Assembly: GCA_910575695.1 (NCBI GenBank)
Contig: CAJTGJ010000016.1
Location: 1 to 64,000 of the forward strand
Length of the DNA stretch: 64,000 nucleotides
Source of the DNA: Oscillospiraceae bacterium
GTDB lineage: Bacteria > Bacillota > Clostridia > Oscillospirales > Oscillospiraceae
Direction of reading: 5' to 3'
Part shown: one piece after another, positions 25,288 through 34,971 of the stretch
How positions within the stretch are numbered: position 1 is the stretch's first letter
Layout of the letters: each line of letters starts with the position of its first letter
The notes under the pieces: model-generated
Database searches by the model: none
What the model was told of the DNA's origin: nothing
What the model saw: only the letters and a program-made list of their open reading frames with translations
Program-made: the position numbers and the translations under genes

Positions 25288-28200
25288 CTATTTTGCTTTC
25301 AGCACCACGTTCCGCTCCCCCAGCGTCTCCCGCAGCTCGGCAAGCAGGGCCTCGTGGAGGACGCAGCGGGTCTGGAGCTTCTTCCGCTGGTCCGCCAGGT
25401 AGACGATGGCGGTGGATTCGCCGGGGAACATACTCATCAGCTTTTTCAGCCAGGCCAGGGGCTCGCCGCCGTCGGGCAGTTTGATCCACAGCACCTGTTC
25501 CTCTCCGGTCCTGTCCGCGCTCCGGCTCTGCCCGGACAGGGGGATCACCCGGTCCACCAAAATCTGTGGGGGCTTCTCCTCCCGGATAGATACCTTCCCC
25601 GACACCACCACAGGGAGGTTTTCCTTCAAATACGGCCCGCTTTCCGTGAGGGTCCGGGAGAAGCACAGCATCTCAATGGTGCCGGTGGCGTCGTCCAGCA
25701 CCACATAGGCCATCAAGGAGTTGTTTTTGGTGGGCTTGGTGCGTACCGACGTCACCACGCCCGCCAGGGTCACCAGAGTCCCCTCCCGGTAGGGAGAGGG
25801 CTGCTCCTCCTCCTGGTCCGAGGCCGCCATGATGTCGGAGATGGCCGCCGCGCCGTATTTCTGAGCCTGCCGCCGGTATTCGTCCATGGGGTGCCCGGTG
25901 AGGTACAGGCCGGTAGTCTCCCGCTCCATGGCCATCAGCTGCGCCGGGGAAAACTCGGGGACGTCGGGCAGGGCCACGGCGGGCGTCGAGACACCCCCGC
26001 CGCCTCCGCCGCCGAACAGGTCGAACTGCCCCTCCAGGTTTTTCTGCCTGTCCCGGCTGATGGAATCCATTACCTGCTCATACACCATCATCAGCTGGGA
26101 GCGGCGGCATCCCATGCTGTCAAAGCAGCCGGAGCGGATCAGGCTGTCCAGCACCCGCTTGTTCAGATCGTGGTCGTACATCCGGGCGCAAAAGTCGGGG
26201 AAGGAGGCAAAGGGCCCGTTTTTCTCCCGCTCGTCCAGGATGGCGGCGGAAAACGCCTCCCCCACCCCCTTCAGCGCCGCCAGTCCAAAGCGGATATTGG
26301 GCCCGGACACGGTAAACGCGTTGTCTGATTCGTTGATGTCCGGCGGCAGGCAGGCAATGCCGTTGTCCTTGCACTCAGCAATATATTTTGCCACCTTGGT
26401 CTGGGTTTTCAGCACCGAGGTGAGCAGCGCCGCCATATACTGCCGGGGATAATGGCACTTGAACCAGGCGGTCTGATACGCCACAATGGCGTAGGCCAGG
26501 GAATGGGATTTGTTGAAGGCGTAGTGGGCGAAGTCATTGATCTCGTCGTAGATAGACTGGGCCGACGCCTCGGAGATGCCGTTTGCCACACAGCCGGGGA
26601 TGTTCCGGCCGGGGTCGCCGTGGATGAAGGTATGCCGCTCCCGCTGGACGTCCTTTTCCTTTTTCTTGCTCATGGCCCGGCGCACCATGTCCGCCTGCCC
26701 CAGGGAGTAGCCCGCCAGCCTGCGGAAGATCTCGATCACCTGCTCCTGGTAGACGATGCAGCCGTAGGTATTGGACAAAATCGGCTCCAGGGAGGGGTGC
26801 TTGTAGGTGACCAGGGCCGGATTCTGGGCGCAGGACAGGAATTTTGGAATGGAATCCATGGGCCCGGGGCGGTACAGGGCGATGATGGCGCAGATATCCT
26901 CAATGCTCTTGGGCTTGAGGCCCACGCCCACGCTGGTCATGCCCGCCGATTCCATCTGGAACACGCCGGAGGTGCGCCCCTCGGACAGCATCTGGAAGGT
27001 GGCCGGATCGTCATAGGGGATATCGCTTACCCTGAAATCGGGCCGTTCCCTCCGGATCATGGCGGCGGCGTCGTCCAGGGTGGTCAGGTTGCGCAGGCCC
27101 AGGAAGTCCATTTTCAGCAGGCCCAGCTCCTCGATGGTGGTCATGGTGTACTGGGTGACGGGCTGGCCGTCGTTGGTGGCCAGGGGGACGTATTCGTACA
27201 CCGGGCGGCGGGTGATGACCACCCCCGCCGCATGGGTGGAGGCGTTGCGGGGCATCCCCTCCACCCGCCGGGCCATGTCCACCAGGTTTTTGGCCTGCTC
27301 GTCCCCGTTGTACAGGTCGGCAAGCTCCTTGACCAGGACCAGCGCCTTGTCCAGCGTCATGTGGCTCTGCGGGTTGTTGGGGATCATGCTGGCAATGCGG
27401 TTGCATTCGGCCAGGGGGACGCTCAGCGCCCGCCCCACGTCCTTGATCGCGGCTCTGGGCTGGAGGGTGCCGAAGGTGACGATCTGCACCACATGGTCCC
27501 CGCCGTATTTGCGGGCCACGTAGTCAATGACCTCCGAACGCCGCCGGACGCAGAAGTCGATGTCGATATCGGGCATGGTGATCCGTTCCGGGTTGAGGAA
27601 CCGCTCGAAGATCAGGGCGTATTTGATGGGGTCCACATCGGTGATGCGCAGGCAGTAGGCCACCATGGAGCCCGCCCCGGAGCCTCTCCCCGGCCCTACC
27701 GGAATGTCGTGGTCCTTGGCGTAGCCGATAAAATCGGAGACAATGAGGAAGTAGTCCACGAACCCCATCTGCCGGATGACGCCCATCTCCATGCGCAGGC
27801 GGCTTTTGTATTCCTCGCCGGCGTCGGGATAGCGCCGGGCGAAGCCCTGCCAGCACTGACGTTCAAAGTAGGCGTCCGTGTCCGTCTCCCCGTCCGGGAG
27901 CTTGAACAGGGGCAGGTGATACCTGCCGAACTCGAAGTCCAGATTGCACAGCTCCACAATTTTCTGGGTGTTGTCGATGGCCTCGGGGCAGTTGGGGAAC
28001 AGGGCGCGCATTTCCTCCTCGCTTTTGACGTAGAACTCCTCCGTCTCGAATTTCATGCGGTTGGGGTCGTTCACCGGCTTGCCCATCTGAACGCACATCA
28101 GCACATCCTGCACGGCGGCGTCCTCCCGGGTGAGGTAGTGGCAGTCGTTGGTGGCCGCCATGGGGATGCCCGTCTCCCGGCTCAGGCGCATGATGCCCGC

Positions 28201-28767
28201 GTTCACCGTCTGCTGCTCGGCGATGCCGTGGTCCTGTATTTCCAGGTAGTAGCCGTCCTCGCCGAACAGTTCCCGCATCTCCAGGGCGTGGGCTTTGGCC
28301 CCCTCATAGTCGCCGTTCCTCAGCCGCCGGGGGATCTCCCCCGCCAGGCAGGCGGACAGGGCGATCAGGCCCTCGCTGTGCTCCCGCAGGAGGTCCATAT
28401 CGACCCGGGGCTTGATGTAAAAGCCCTCGGTAAAGGCCTTGGACACCATATAGCTCAGGTTGCGGTAGCCTGTCTCGTTCCGGCACAGCAGCACCAGATG
28501 CCGGGCGGACTTGTCCAGTTCGTGGACCCGGTCGAACCGGGTGCGGGGGGCCACGTAGACCTCACAGCCAATGACGGGCTTGATTCCCGCCGCCTTGCAG
28601 GCCCGGTAAAAGTCGATAACACCGTACATCACGCCGTGGTCGGTGATGGCCGCGGCGGACTGGCCCAGGGCCTTCACCCGCTCCACCAGCTGGCTGATGC
28701 GGCAGGCCCCGTCCAGCAGGGAATATTCCGTATGCAGATGTAAGTGGGTAAACGCCATTCCAGCCAC
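25288..28767 (-). CDS. dnaE: DNA polymerase III subunit alpha
   Basis: The DnaE-type replicative polymerase, 1159 residues. The N-terminal PHP domain begins FTHLHLHTEYSLLDGA and includes AAITDHGVMYG. The palm carries GPGRGSGAGSMVAYCL and the catalytic PDIDIDF (about 395-401); fingers, the beta-clamp region and a C-terminal OB-fold (LVTLAGVVTSVRTKPTKNN) follow. In Firmicutes DnaE extends primers for PolC. It is 2 bases downstream of the zinc-ribbon gene. A Gly run (FGGGGGGGVST) near residue 925 is a flexible linker. Confidence 0.97.
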   Translation of the reverse strand: MAGMAFTHLHLHTEYSLLDGACRISQLVERVKALGQSAAAITDHGVMYGVIDFYRACKAAGIKPVIGCEVYVAPRTRFDRVHELDKSARHLVLLCRNETGYRNLSYMVSKAFTEGFYIKPRVDMDLLREHSEGLIALSACLAGEIPRRLRNGDYEGAKAHALEMRELFGEDGYYLEIQDHGIAEQQTVNAGIMRLSRETGIPMAATNDCHYLTREDAAVQDVLMCVQMGKPVNDPNRMKFETEEFYVKSEEEMRALFPNCPEAIDNTQKIVELCNLDFEFGRYHLPLFKLPDGETDTDAYFERQCWQGFARRYPDAGEEYKSRLRMEMGVIRQMGFVDYFLIVSDFIGYAKDHDIPVGPGRGSGAGSMVAYCLRITDVDPIKYALIFERFLNPERITMPDIDIDFCVRRRSEVIDYVARKYGGDHVVQIVTFGTLQPRAAIKDVGRALSVPLAECNRIASMIPNNPQSHMTLDKALVLVKELADLYNGDEQAKNLVDMARRVEGMPRNASTHAAGVVITRRPVYEYVPLATNDGQPVTQYTMTTIEELGLLKMDFLGLRNLTTLDDAAAMIRRERPDFRVSDIPYDDPATFQMLSEGRTSGVFQMESAGMTSVGVGLKPKSIEDICAIIALYRPGPMDSIPKFLSCAQNPALVTYKHPSLEPILSNTYGCIVYQEQVIEIFRRLAGYSLGQADMVRRAMSKKKEKDVQRERHTFIHGDPGRNIPGCVANGISEASAQSIYDEINDFAHYAFNKSHSLAYAIVAYQTAWFKCHYPRQYMAALLTSVLKTQTKVAKYIAECKDNGIACLPPDINESDNAFTVSGPNIRFGLAALKGVGEAFSAAILDEREKNGPFASFPDFCARMYDHDLNKRVLDSLIRSGCFDSMGCRRSQLMMVYEQVMDSISRDRQKNLEGQFDLFGGGGGGGVSTPAVALPDVPEFSPAQLMAMERETTGLYLTGHPMDEYRRQAQKYGAAAISDIMAASDQEEEQPSPYREGTLVTLAGVVTSVRTKPTKNNSLMAYVVLDDATGTIEMLCFSRTLTESGPYLKENLPVVVSGKVSIREEKPPQILVDRVIPLSGQSRSADRTGEEQVLWIKLPDGGEPLAWLKKLMSMFPGESTAIVYLADQRKKLQTRCVLHEALLAELRETLGERNVVLKAK

Positions 28768-28769
28768 CT

Positions 28770-28955
28770 CTATTTATCTTTTGTTTTCCATAACCGCTCC
28801 GGGTTTTTGACCCGCAGCTCCAACCTTCCACACTCAGGGCAGACCATACCTGCCACGCCGCTGCCCTTAAACGCCCCCGTGTTGGCCATTACCTCAAACC
28901 CGTAGGCCGTCATCGTAACGGCCTTCATCTCCAAATCGCAGTCCTGACACTTCAT
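28770..28955 (-). CDS. Small zinc-ribbon protein
   Basis: A 61-residue protein with two Cys pairs, CQDC at residues 3-6 and CPEC near 40-43, forming one likely zinc ribbon. The ATG overlaps the whiA stop by 4 bases and is preceded by AGGAGGCGGCG, so it is real and coupled to whiA. It lies between whiA and dnaE. It resembles small YgiT/nucleic-acid-type ribbons, but I cannot assign a role. Confidence 0.75.
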   Translation of the reverse strand: MKCQDCDLEMKAVTMTAYGFEVMANTGAFKGSGVAGMVCPECGRLELRVKNPERLWKTKDK

Positions 28956-29872
28956 GTCTCGCCGCCTCCTTTTCCCGCCCCGGCCTGTGCCAGCTCCATC
29001 AGCTTGCGCATCCGGTGGTTGAACGCCGACTTGCTCACCGGCGGGCCGCACAGCGCGGCAAGCTGGCTCAGGTTCAGCTCCGGGTTTTCCAGCCGCAGCC
29101 GCGCCGCCTCCTTGAGCTTGTCAGGCAGGGCGTCCAGCCGCCCCGATTCCCGCAGGCGCGCAATGGCCGCCGTCTGCTCCCTTGCCGCCGCCACCGTCTT
29201 GTCCAGGTTGGCGCTGTCGCAGTTCACCTGCCGGTTGACGCTGCCCCGGATATCCCGCTCGATTTTCGCCGCCATCACCCCCATGGCGGACACCGGAGCC
29301 CCCAGAAAGGTGAGAAAATCCTCAATGTGGTCAGAATGCTTGAAATACACCACATGATTTCCCTTGCGCTGTGTCTCCTTGGGCTCGAAGCCCGCCTCCC
29401 GCAGCAGGGCGGGCGCCTCCCGGCCCACATGGTAGTGGGAGGTGGCCAGCTCCAGGTGGTAGCCCTTCGTGGGGTCGGTCACCGAGCCCCCCGCCAGGAA
29501 CGCCCCCCGGAGGAACGCGGTGCGGCAGTGCTCCTCCTCCAGCCGGGCCAGGTTGATGTGCATGGACACCGCCCCGTCCCACTCCAGGTCGAAGGAGTCA
29601 AAGACCGTCCTCAGTTTTTCGGGGCTTTCCAGCAGGAAAATGCCCTTGCCCTCCCCCGGCTCCGGGACCTGGTCGAAGGACAGCTTGAACGCCCGCCGGA
29701 ACAGGACGGGGAGCCGCTCCTTCAGCCCCGGGCTTTCGGTGACGATCCGCGCCTGGCGGCGGTCAAAGGCGCTGCAAAACAGAAGGATGCCGTAGGCCTC
29801 CGCCTGGGCACAGCAGCGGCGGCTGACGCTTTGACGGCACAGCTCCTGCTTCACATCGGCGGAAAAGGCCAC
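28952..29872 (-). CDS. whiA: DNA-binding protein WhiA
   Basis: A 306-residue regulator with a degenerate LAGLIDADG homing-endonuclease fold (residues 1-190; TAFLRGAFLAGGSVTDP near 110) and a C-terminal WhiA helix-turn-helix (about 210-295; NPELNLSQLAALCG, VSKSAFNHRMRKL). In Firmicutes it influences cell division and chromosome segregation. The GTG start follows GGAGTGAG. It sits in the conserved order murB-rapZ-yvcK-whiA. Confidence 0.97.
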   Translation of the reverse strand: MAFSADVKQELCRQSVSRRCCAQAEAYGILLFCSAFDRRQARIVTESPGLKERLPVLFRRAFKLSFDQVPEPGEGKGIFLLESPEKLRTVFDSFDLEWDGAVSMHINLARLEEEHCRTAFLRGAFLAGGSVTDPTKGYHLELATSHYHVGREAPALLREAGFEPKETQRKGNHVVYFKHSDHIEDFLTFLGAPVSAMGVMAAKIERDIRGSVNRQVNCDSANLDKTVAAAREQTAAIARLRESGRLDALPDKLKEAARLRLENPELNLSQLAALCGPPVSKSAFNHRMRKLMELAQAGAGKGGGET

Positions 29873-29885
29873 AGTCTCTCACTCC

Positions 29886-30884
29886 TTAAAATATTTTCGT
29901 GTCGGCCCGCTGCTCGTACAGGTCCACCACCGCCTGGGCAACCTTCAGCCCGGAATGGCGGGCGTAGCCGCAGTCCTCGTCCAGCAGGGGGCGGCAGACC
30001 AGCTCCGCCCCCAGCAGCTCGATCTCCTGGCAGCTGGCCTCCATGGGGGCGGCGTCCTCGGCGGAATAGCGCTCCAGCAGCTCCGGGCCGATGGGCTCGG
30101 AATTGCACAGGCACAGGTCCACCAGCCCCGGCCCGCCGTGCTCCAGCAGCGCCGCTACGTGGTCCTGGGCGGTCATGCCCTCGGTCTCGCCGTCCTGGGT
30201 CATGATGTTGCAGACATAGATCTTCAGCGCGGGGCTGTCCAAAATGGCCTCGGATATGCCGTCTACCAGCAGGTTGGGGATAACGCTGGTGTACAGGCTC
30301 CCCGGCCCCAGCAGGATCACCTCCGCCCGGCGGATGGCGTCCAGGGCGGCGGGGAGGGCGGGGGTGTGCTCCGGCAGCAGCCGGACATGGTGGATGCGGC
30401 AGTTCTGCTCTTTTTTGGCGTCGGAGATCTTGGATTCCCCCCGGACGCTGGAGCCGTTTTCAAAGGCCGCTTCCAATTGCACATTGGCATTTGTCACGGG
30501 GAGAATACGGCCCGTAATCGCCAATACCTCGCTCATCCGGGCTACAGCCTGGTCAAAAGAGGGGGAGATCCCGTCCAGCGCCGCCAGGAGCAGGTTGCCG
30601 AAGGCCTGCCCCGCCAGCCGCCCGTCAGGGAAGCGGTAGGCCAGGAGCTGCCGCATCAGCGACTCCGTATCCGCCAGCGCCTCCATGCAGTTGCGGATGT
30701 CGCCGGGAGGGGGCATCCCCAGGTCCTCCCGGAGCACACCCGAGCCGCCGCCGTCGTCCGCCACGGTGACGATAGCGGTGAGGTCGTCGGTAAACAGTTT
30801 CAATCCCCGCAGGATGGCGGACAGCCCGTGGCCGCCGCCCAGGGCCGCGATGGCGGGGCCCTTGCGCCGTTTTTTGCTGTCCAT
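29886..30884 (-). CDS. yvcK: Gluconeogenesis factor, YvcK/CofD-like
   Basis: A 332-residue cytosolic protein of the CofD-like superfamily. ALGGGHGLSAILRGLK (about 14-29) and VADDGGGSGVLREDLG (about 42-57) are the nucleotide-sugar binding blocks. In B. subtilis and relatives YvcK is needed for growth on gluconeogenic carbon sources and binds UDP-sugars, linking carbon status to wall synthesis. It starts 2 bases after the rapZ stop. Confidence 0.96.
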   Translation of the reverse strand: MDSKKRRKGPAIAALGGGHGLSAILRGLKLFTDDLTAIVTVADDGGGSGVLREDLGMPPPGDIRNCMEALADTESLMRQLLAYRFPDGRLAGQAFGNLLLAALDGISPSFDQAVARMSEVLAITGRILPVTNANVQLEAAFENGSSVRGESKISDAKKEQNCRIHHVRLLPEHTPALPAALDAIRRAEVILLGPGSLYTSVIPNLLVDGISEAILDSPALKIYVCNIMTQDGETEGMTAQDHVAALLEHGGPGLVDLCLCNSEPIGPELLERYSAEDAAPMEASCQEIELLGAELVCRPLLDEDCGYARHSGLKVAQAVVDLYEQRADTKIF

Positions 30885-30886
30885 AC

Positions 30887-31750
30887 TTACGCCCTCGTCA
30901 TATCCCGGTGGTTTTCACCGGCCGCGTAGCCCAGGCCCTGAATATACTCGCACAGCGCGTGGGTCACCGCAACCGAGCGGTGCCGCCCGCCGGTACAGCC
31001 CACCGCGATCACCAGGGCGCTTTTCCCCTCCTCCACGAAGTGGGGAAGCAGAAAGTCCATGAAACGGCGCAGATGCTCCATCAGCTCCTGGGTGATGGGG
31101 TTGTCAAACACGTAGTCCGACACCCCTTTGTCCAGCCCGGTCTGGGGCCGGAGCTCCTCCACGTAGTAGGGGTTGGGCAGGAAACGCACGTCAAACACCA
31201 GATCCGCCTCCAGGGGCACGCCGTACTTGAAGCCGAAGGAGGTGACGGAAATGCTCATCTCGTTCCGGCTCTTGCGGTTGGGGGCGAACATATCCAGCAC
31301 TTGCCCCCTCAGCTTCTGCACCGGCAGGGCCGTGGTGGTGATAATATAGTCCGCCCGCTCCCGCAGAGGCTCCATGGCGGTCCGCTCCTGCTCCACCGCC
31401 TCAGAAAGGCTGTCCGCCTCCGTAATCAGGGGGTGGCTCCGGCGGGTCTCCTTGTAGCGCTTGATGATGGCGGCGGTGTCCGCCTCCACAAACAGCACCT
31501 TGTACTGGAACTTCATGGCGTCCAGCGCGTCCATGGCCTCAAACAGCCCGGTGAACTGCTCCCCCGCCCGGATGTCGCACACCATGGCCACCCGCTCATA
31601 GGTGCCCACACCGGCCAGACACACCTCGGCGAACTTGGGTATGAGCACCGGGGGCAGATTGTCCACGCAGAAGAAGCCGCTGTCCTCCAAAATGGACATG
31701 ACCGTGGATTTGCCCCCTCCGGACAGACCCGATACGATCAAAAATTCCAT
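30887..31750 (-). CDS. rapZ: RNase adapter / nucleotide-binding protein RapZ
   Basis: A 287-residue P-loop protein (YvcJ in B. subtilis). Walker A is GLSGGGKST (about 8-16); the C-terminal domain carries FGFKYGVPLEADLVFDVRFL and the signature GCTGGRHRSVA. In Proteobacteria RapZ binds GlcN6P and guides RNase E; in Firmicutes the role is less clear. Its start lies inside the end of murB (13-base overlap), indicating coupled translation. Confidence 0.96.
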   Translation of the reverse strand: MEFLIVSGLSGGGKSTVMSILEDSGFFCVDNLPPVLIPKFAEVCLAGVGTYERVAMVCDIRAGEQFTGLFEAMDALDAMKFQYKVLFVEADTAAIIKRYKETRRSHPLITEADSLSEAVEQERTAMEPLRERADYIITTTALPVQKLRGQVLDMFAPNRKSRNEMSISVTSFGFKYGVPLEADLVFDVRFLPNPYYVEELRPQTGLDKGVSDYVFDNPITQELMEHLRRFMDFLLPHFVEEGKSALVIAVGCTGGRHRSVAVTHALCEYIQGLGYAAGENHRDMTRA

Positions 31751-32694
31751 CCTTCTCCCTCCCTTCCCAGATAGCGCACCTCGGGTTCCAGAGTGATGCC
31801 CGTCTCCTGAAATACCCGCTCCCGCACCTGGGCCATCAATTTCACAATATCGTCACAGGCTGCCCCTCCCCTGTTGATGACGAAGCCCGCGTGCTTTTCC
31901 GACACCTGGGCCCCGCCCACCGTCAGGCCCTTCAGCCCGCACTGCTGGATGAGGTTGGCGGCGTAGACGGGCTGTCCGTCCACCGGGGCGGGGCGTTTGA
32001 AGGTGCTGCCCGCGCTGGGATACTCCAGGGGCTGTTTTTCCCTCCGGCGGGCGGCAAAATCGTCCATTTTGGCCTTGATCTCCGCCCGGTCCCCCTGGGT
32101 CAGGGCAAAGCGGACCTTTAAAATCAGCATCCGGTTTTCGGAAAAGACGCTTTTGCGGTAGCCGAAGCCGCACTCCTGGGCGGTGAAATCCCGCACCGTG
32201 CCGTCTACGTCCAGCGCCGTCACCGACGACACCACCTGGCGTATCTCGCCGCCATAGGCCCCGGCGTTCATGTAGACGCCGCCGCCTACGCTGCCGGGGA
32301 TGCCCTGGGCGAATTCCAGGCCGGAAAGGCCCCGGTCCAGCGCGGCCGCAGCCAGCCTGGACAGGGAACCGCCGCCCCAGTTCACCAGCTCCCGGTTGAC
32401 CTCCCGCACGTCGCCCCACTCCAGGCGTCCCGACAGCTTTACCACAAAGCGGTCCGTCCCCCGGTCGCTCACCAGCAGGTTGGAGCCGTTGCCCAGGAAA
32501 AAGGGCTGTATCCCCAATTCATTCGCGGTCTTTACCACGGCTTTGGCCTCGCCCTCGCTGCAGGGCAGGGCCATCAGCGCCGCAGGCCCCCCCACTTTGA
32601 AGGAGGTATGGCGGTTCATGGGTTCGTCCCGGCGCAGCTCCAGCTCCGGCGCGGCGGCGCGCAGGCAGTCATATAAAACGTTCCAGTTAGTCAT
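31738..32694 (-). CDS. murB: UDP-N-acetylenolpyruvoylglucosamine reductase
   Basis: A 318-residue flavoenzyme that reduces UDP-GlcNAc-enolpyruvate to UDP-MurNAc with NADPH, the second committed step of peptidoglycan synthesis. FAD-binding blocks are FKVGGPAALM, LGNGSNLLVSD and GIPGSVGGGVYMNAGAYGGE. The catalytic Ser is in PSAGSTFKRP and the late Glu in GITLEPEVRYLG. Length and motifs fit type II MurB. It is the first gene of the cluster. Confidence 0.97.
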   Translation of the reverse strand: MTNWNVLYDCLRAAAPELELRRDEPMNRHTSFKVGGPAALMALPCSEGEAKAVVKTANELGIQPFFLGNGSNLLVSDRGTDRFVVKLSGRLEWGDVREVNRELVNWGGGSLSRLAAAALDRGLSGLEFAQGIPGSVGGGVYMNAGAYGGEIRQVVSSVTALDVDGTVRDFTAQECGFGYRKSVFSENRMLILKVRFALTQGDRAEIKAKMDDFAARRREKQPLEYPSAGSTFKRPAPVDGQPVYAANLIQQCGLKGLTVGGAQVSEKHAGFVINRGGAACDDIVKLMAQVRERVFQETGITLEPEVRYLGREGEGWNF

Positions 32695-32777
32695 AGGGGG
32701 CCTCCCGTTGGGTCAAATTTCTTCATCGTTTATCTTACCACGTTTTCCCCGGAATGAGAATAGCTTCATGAAAATTT

Positions 32778-32812
32778 AAGAAGCGGCACGGCTTGCGCCG
32801 CGCCGCTTCTCC
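32778..32812 (-). terminator. Terminator after the Cys-rich conserved gene
   Basis: AGAAGCGGCGCGG pairs with CCGTGCCGCTTCT on the minus strand, with an A/T-rich continuation. It separates the gene at 32838 from murB. Confidence 0.78.
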
Positions 32813-32837
32813 GGGAAAACCCGCCGCCGGGGGCCGG

Positions 32838-33674
32838 TCACCCGCAGGTGCAGTAGTTTTTCGTCTCCTGATAGCCCTCCGGGGGCGCGATGGTGTTGGG
32901 CGGGAAGAACTCCTCGGTGGGGAACTGGACCTGGCGGAAGATGGAGCAGGGGTCCTCCTCCCCGCCGCCGGAGCACTCCTTGTTGGGCATACAATAGTCG
33001 TAGGCCGGGATGAGGAGCTGGCTGTCACGCTCCAGGCGGATGATGGAGAACTGGCCCAGGGTGACGTACACCCGGCGTCCCTCGCCGCCCATGTTCAGCT
33101 CGCCGGGGAAACAGCCCGCAATGCCCGCGGGCACCTCCGCCCCGTCGCCGCAGGCGCATACCGGCGGGTCGCAGGGGTCGGACAGTCGCATACTCAGGAT
33201 GATGGGGTCCACGGCGTTGACCACCGCAATGGGCAGGTTGGTGCTGGCCAGGTTCTGCTCATCCAGATCGTCCACCCGGCTGTTGGAGGAAAACACCTTG
33301 GCGCTGCCCTCGCTGCCGAACAGGATGGCCCGCTTGTCGAACACCGCCAGCCCGCAGATGGACACCGGACGGGCCGCGCCCACAAAAGCGTCGGCGGTGA
33401 CCCGGTAGAAGTAGCGCACGTCTACAGTGAAGTAGCCGCGGTTGAAGCCCACAGGCTCCACGTCGATGTAAGCGTACAGCAGCTCGGCCTGCCCGGCCTT
33501 CAGGCTGATGGCCCGGTCGATGACGGCCTGGGAGCTGACAGTGGGGTAAAGCCGCAGGTCCTCAACGCAGTCCTTGTCGCGGCAGGAATCAAAGATCTTT
33601 CGGGTGTGGATGCACACGGCCTCGCGGATACCGGCGGTATCGCAGATGGGGCCCGGCTCGATGTAATCGGCCAT
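32838..33674 (-). CDS. Conserved clostridial Cys-rich protein of unknown function
   Basis: A 278-residue soluble protein with no signal peptide or membrane segment. The N-terminus (GIREAVCIHTRKIFDSCRDK followed by DCVEDLR) is a block I recall from uncharacterised proteins of many spore-forming Clostridia. Further Cys clusters are CDPPVCACG and the final NYCTCG, suggesting disulfide or metal cross-linking. Start at 33674 follows CGGGAGGTAC. It stands alone between terminators. A spore or envelope structural role is possible but unproven. Confidence 0.75.
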   Translation of the reverse strand: MADYIEPGPICDTAGIREAVCIHTRKIFDSCRDKDCVEDLRLYPTVSSQAVIDRAISLKAGQAELLYAYIDVEPVGFNRGYFTVDVRYFYRVTADAFVGAARPVSICGLAVFDKRAILFGSEGSAKVFSSNSRVDDLDEQNLASTNLPIAVVNAVDPIILSMRLSDPCDPPVCACGDGAEVPAGIAGCFPGELNMGGEGRRVYVTLGQFSIIRLERDSQLLIPAYDYCMPNKECSGGGEEDPCSIFRQVQFPTEEFFPPNTIAPPEGYQETKNYCTCG

Positions 33675-33871
33675 AGTAGTACCTCCCGGTTTATGGTTGA
33701 TCAGAGGGGGACAGTATGGCGTTCCCCTTCCACTCCCATTGTATGCGCCGGGGAAAAACGGGTGAAACGGGCGGTGGGGGAAGCCTGCCCCGCTGTCAAA
33801 AACGTGGGACAGGCCGCTTGCCAAACGGGGTGCGTCCGGTTATAATGGGGGCATAGAAAGGAAGTGCAGAC

Positions 33872-34960
33872 ATGGCAAAAAAGGTATTCATCGGGCTCGG
33901 CATATTCCTGGGCGTGGTGGCGCTGTCCGTGGCGGGGCTGGTGGGCTGGCTCACCGTGACCGAGTACCGGCCCGCCGGCGTGGAGGATATTGCAGATGCC
34001 CAGGACAGCGGAGCGGCCCGCTCCCTGTCTGCGGGAGACAGCCTGACCATCCTGTCCCAGAACACCGGGTACTGCGGGCTGGGCAGGGATTCCGATTTCT
34101 TTATGGACGGCGGTACAGGCGTAAAGCCCGCCAAGGACCAGATCAACACCAACGTCGCCGGCATCGGGGAACAGATCGAGGCAGTCTCGCCGGATATATG
34201 CTTCCTCCAGGAGGTGGACAGCGGCTCCGACCGCAGCTATGATGCAGACCAGCGCGCTTACTACTATAGTACGATGCGCGATGGAGCAAAGGGTCCCTGC
34301 TATGACGCTTACGCGCTGAATTACTCCTGCAATTTTGTCCCCTTCCCCTGGCCTCCCATCGGCAGGGTACACAGCGGCTTGCAGACCATCAGCACCTTCC
34401 CGGTGGAAAAGTCCCAGCGCATCGCCCTCCCCTGCCCCTTTTCCTGGCCGGTGTCCACCGCCAACCTGAAGCGGTGCCTGCTGGTGAGCTATGTGCCGCT
34501 GGAGGACAGCGATAAGGAACTGGTACTGGTGAACCTGCACCTGGAGGCCTACGATGACGGCGAGGGCAAAGCCGCTCAGACCAAAATGCTCATGGACTTC
34601 CTCACCGCCGAGTACGAAAAGGGCAATTACGTCATTGCCGGGGGCGATTTCAATCAGACCTTTCCTGGAGCGCTGGACGCCTTCCCCATCAAGGACGCGG
34701 ATTTGTGGACGCCGGGCGTACTGGAAAACGACATCCTCCCCGACGGCTGGCAGTTTGCCTGCGACCTGTCCGTGCCCAGCTGCCGCCTGCTGAACCATCC
34801 CTATGACCCCGACCCCGATGAGAACCAGTTCTATGTGATCGACGGCTTCATCCTCTCCCCCAACGTGGCGCTGGACAGCGTGGAGACCCTGGATCTGCAG
34901 TTCGAGTACACCGACCACAACCCGGTGGGCATCCATGTGACCCTGCAAGCCCAGCCCTGA
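33872..34960 (+). CDS. Endonuclease/exonuclease/phosphatase-family protein, membrane anchored
   Basis: A 362-residue protein with one N-terminal hydrophobic helix (about 5-28), so the catalytic domain probably faces outside. The EEP fold is supported by LSQNTGYCG (about 65), the metal-binding Glu in CFLQEVD (about 113), GGDFNQT near 256 and the terminal TDHNPVG near 350. Relatives include sphingomyelinases, DNases and inositol phosphatases; the substrate cannot be named. Start follows AGGAAGTG. Confidence 0.86.
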   Translation: MAKKVFIGLGIFLGVVALSVAGLVGWLTVTEYRPAGVEDIADAQDSGAARSLSAGDSLTILSQNTGYCGLGRDSDFFMDGGTGVKPAKDQINTNVAGIGEQIEAVSPDICFLQEVDSGSDRSYDADQRAYYYSTMRDGAKGPCYDAYALNYSCNFVPFPWPPIGRVHSGLQTISTFPVEKSQRIALPCPFSWPVSTANLKRCLLVSYVPLEDSDKELVLVNLHLEAYDDGEGKAAQTKMLMDFLTAEYEKGNYVIAGGDFNQTFPGALDAFPIKDADLWTPGVLENDILPDGWQFACDLSVPSCRLLNHPYDPDPDENQFYVIDGFILSPNVALDSVETLDLQFEYTDHNPVGIHVTLQAQP

Positions 34961-34971
34961 GCCATAAAGCA

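Noticed and set aside
26452-28743. Long plus-strand frame opposite dnaE
   Set aside because: Complement artefact of a high-GC gene; no ribosome binding site and no recognisable domain.
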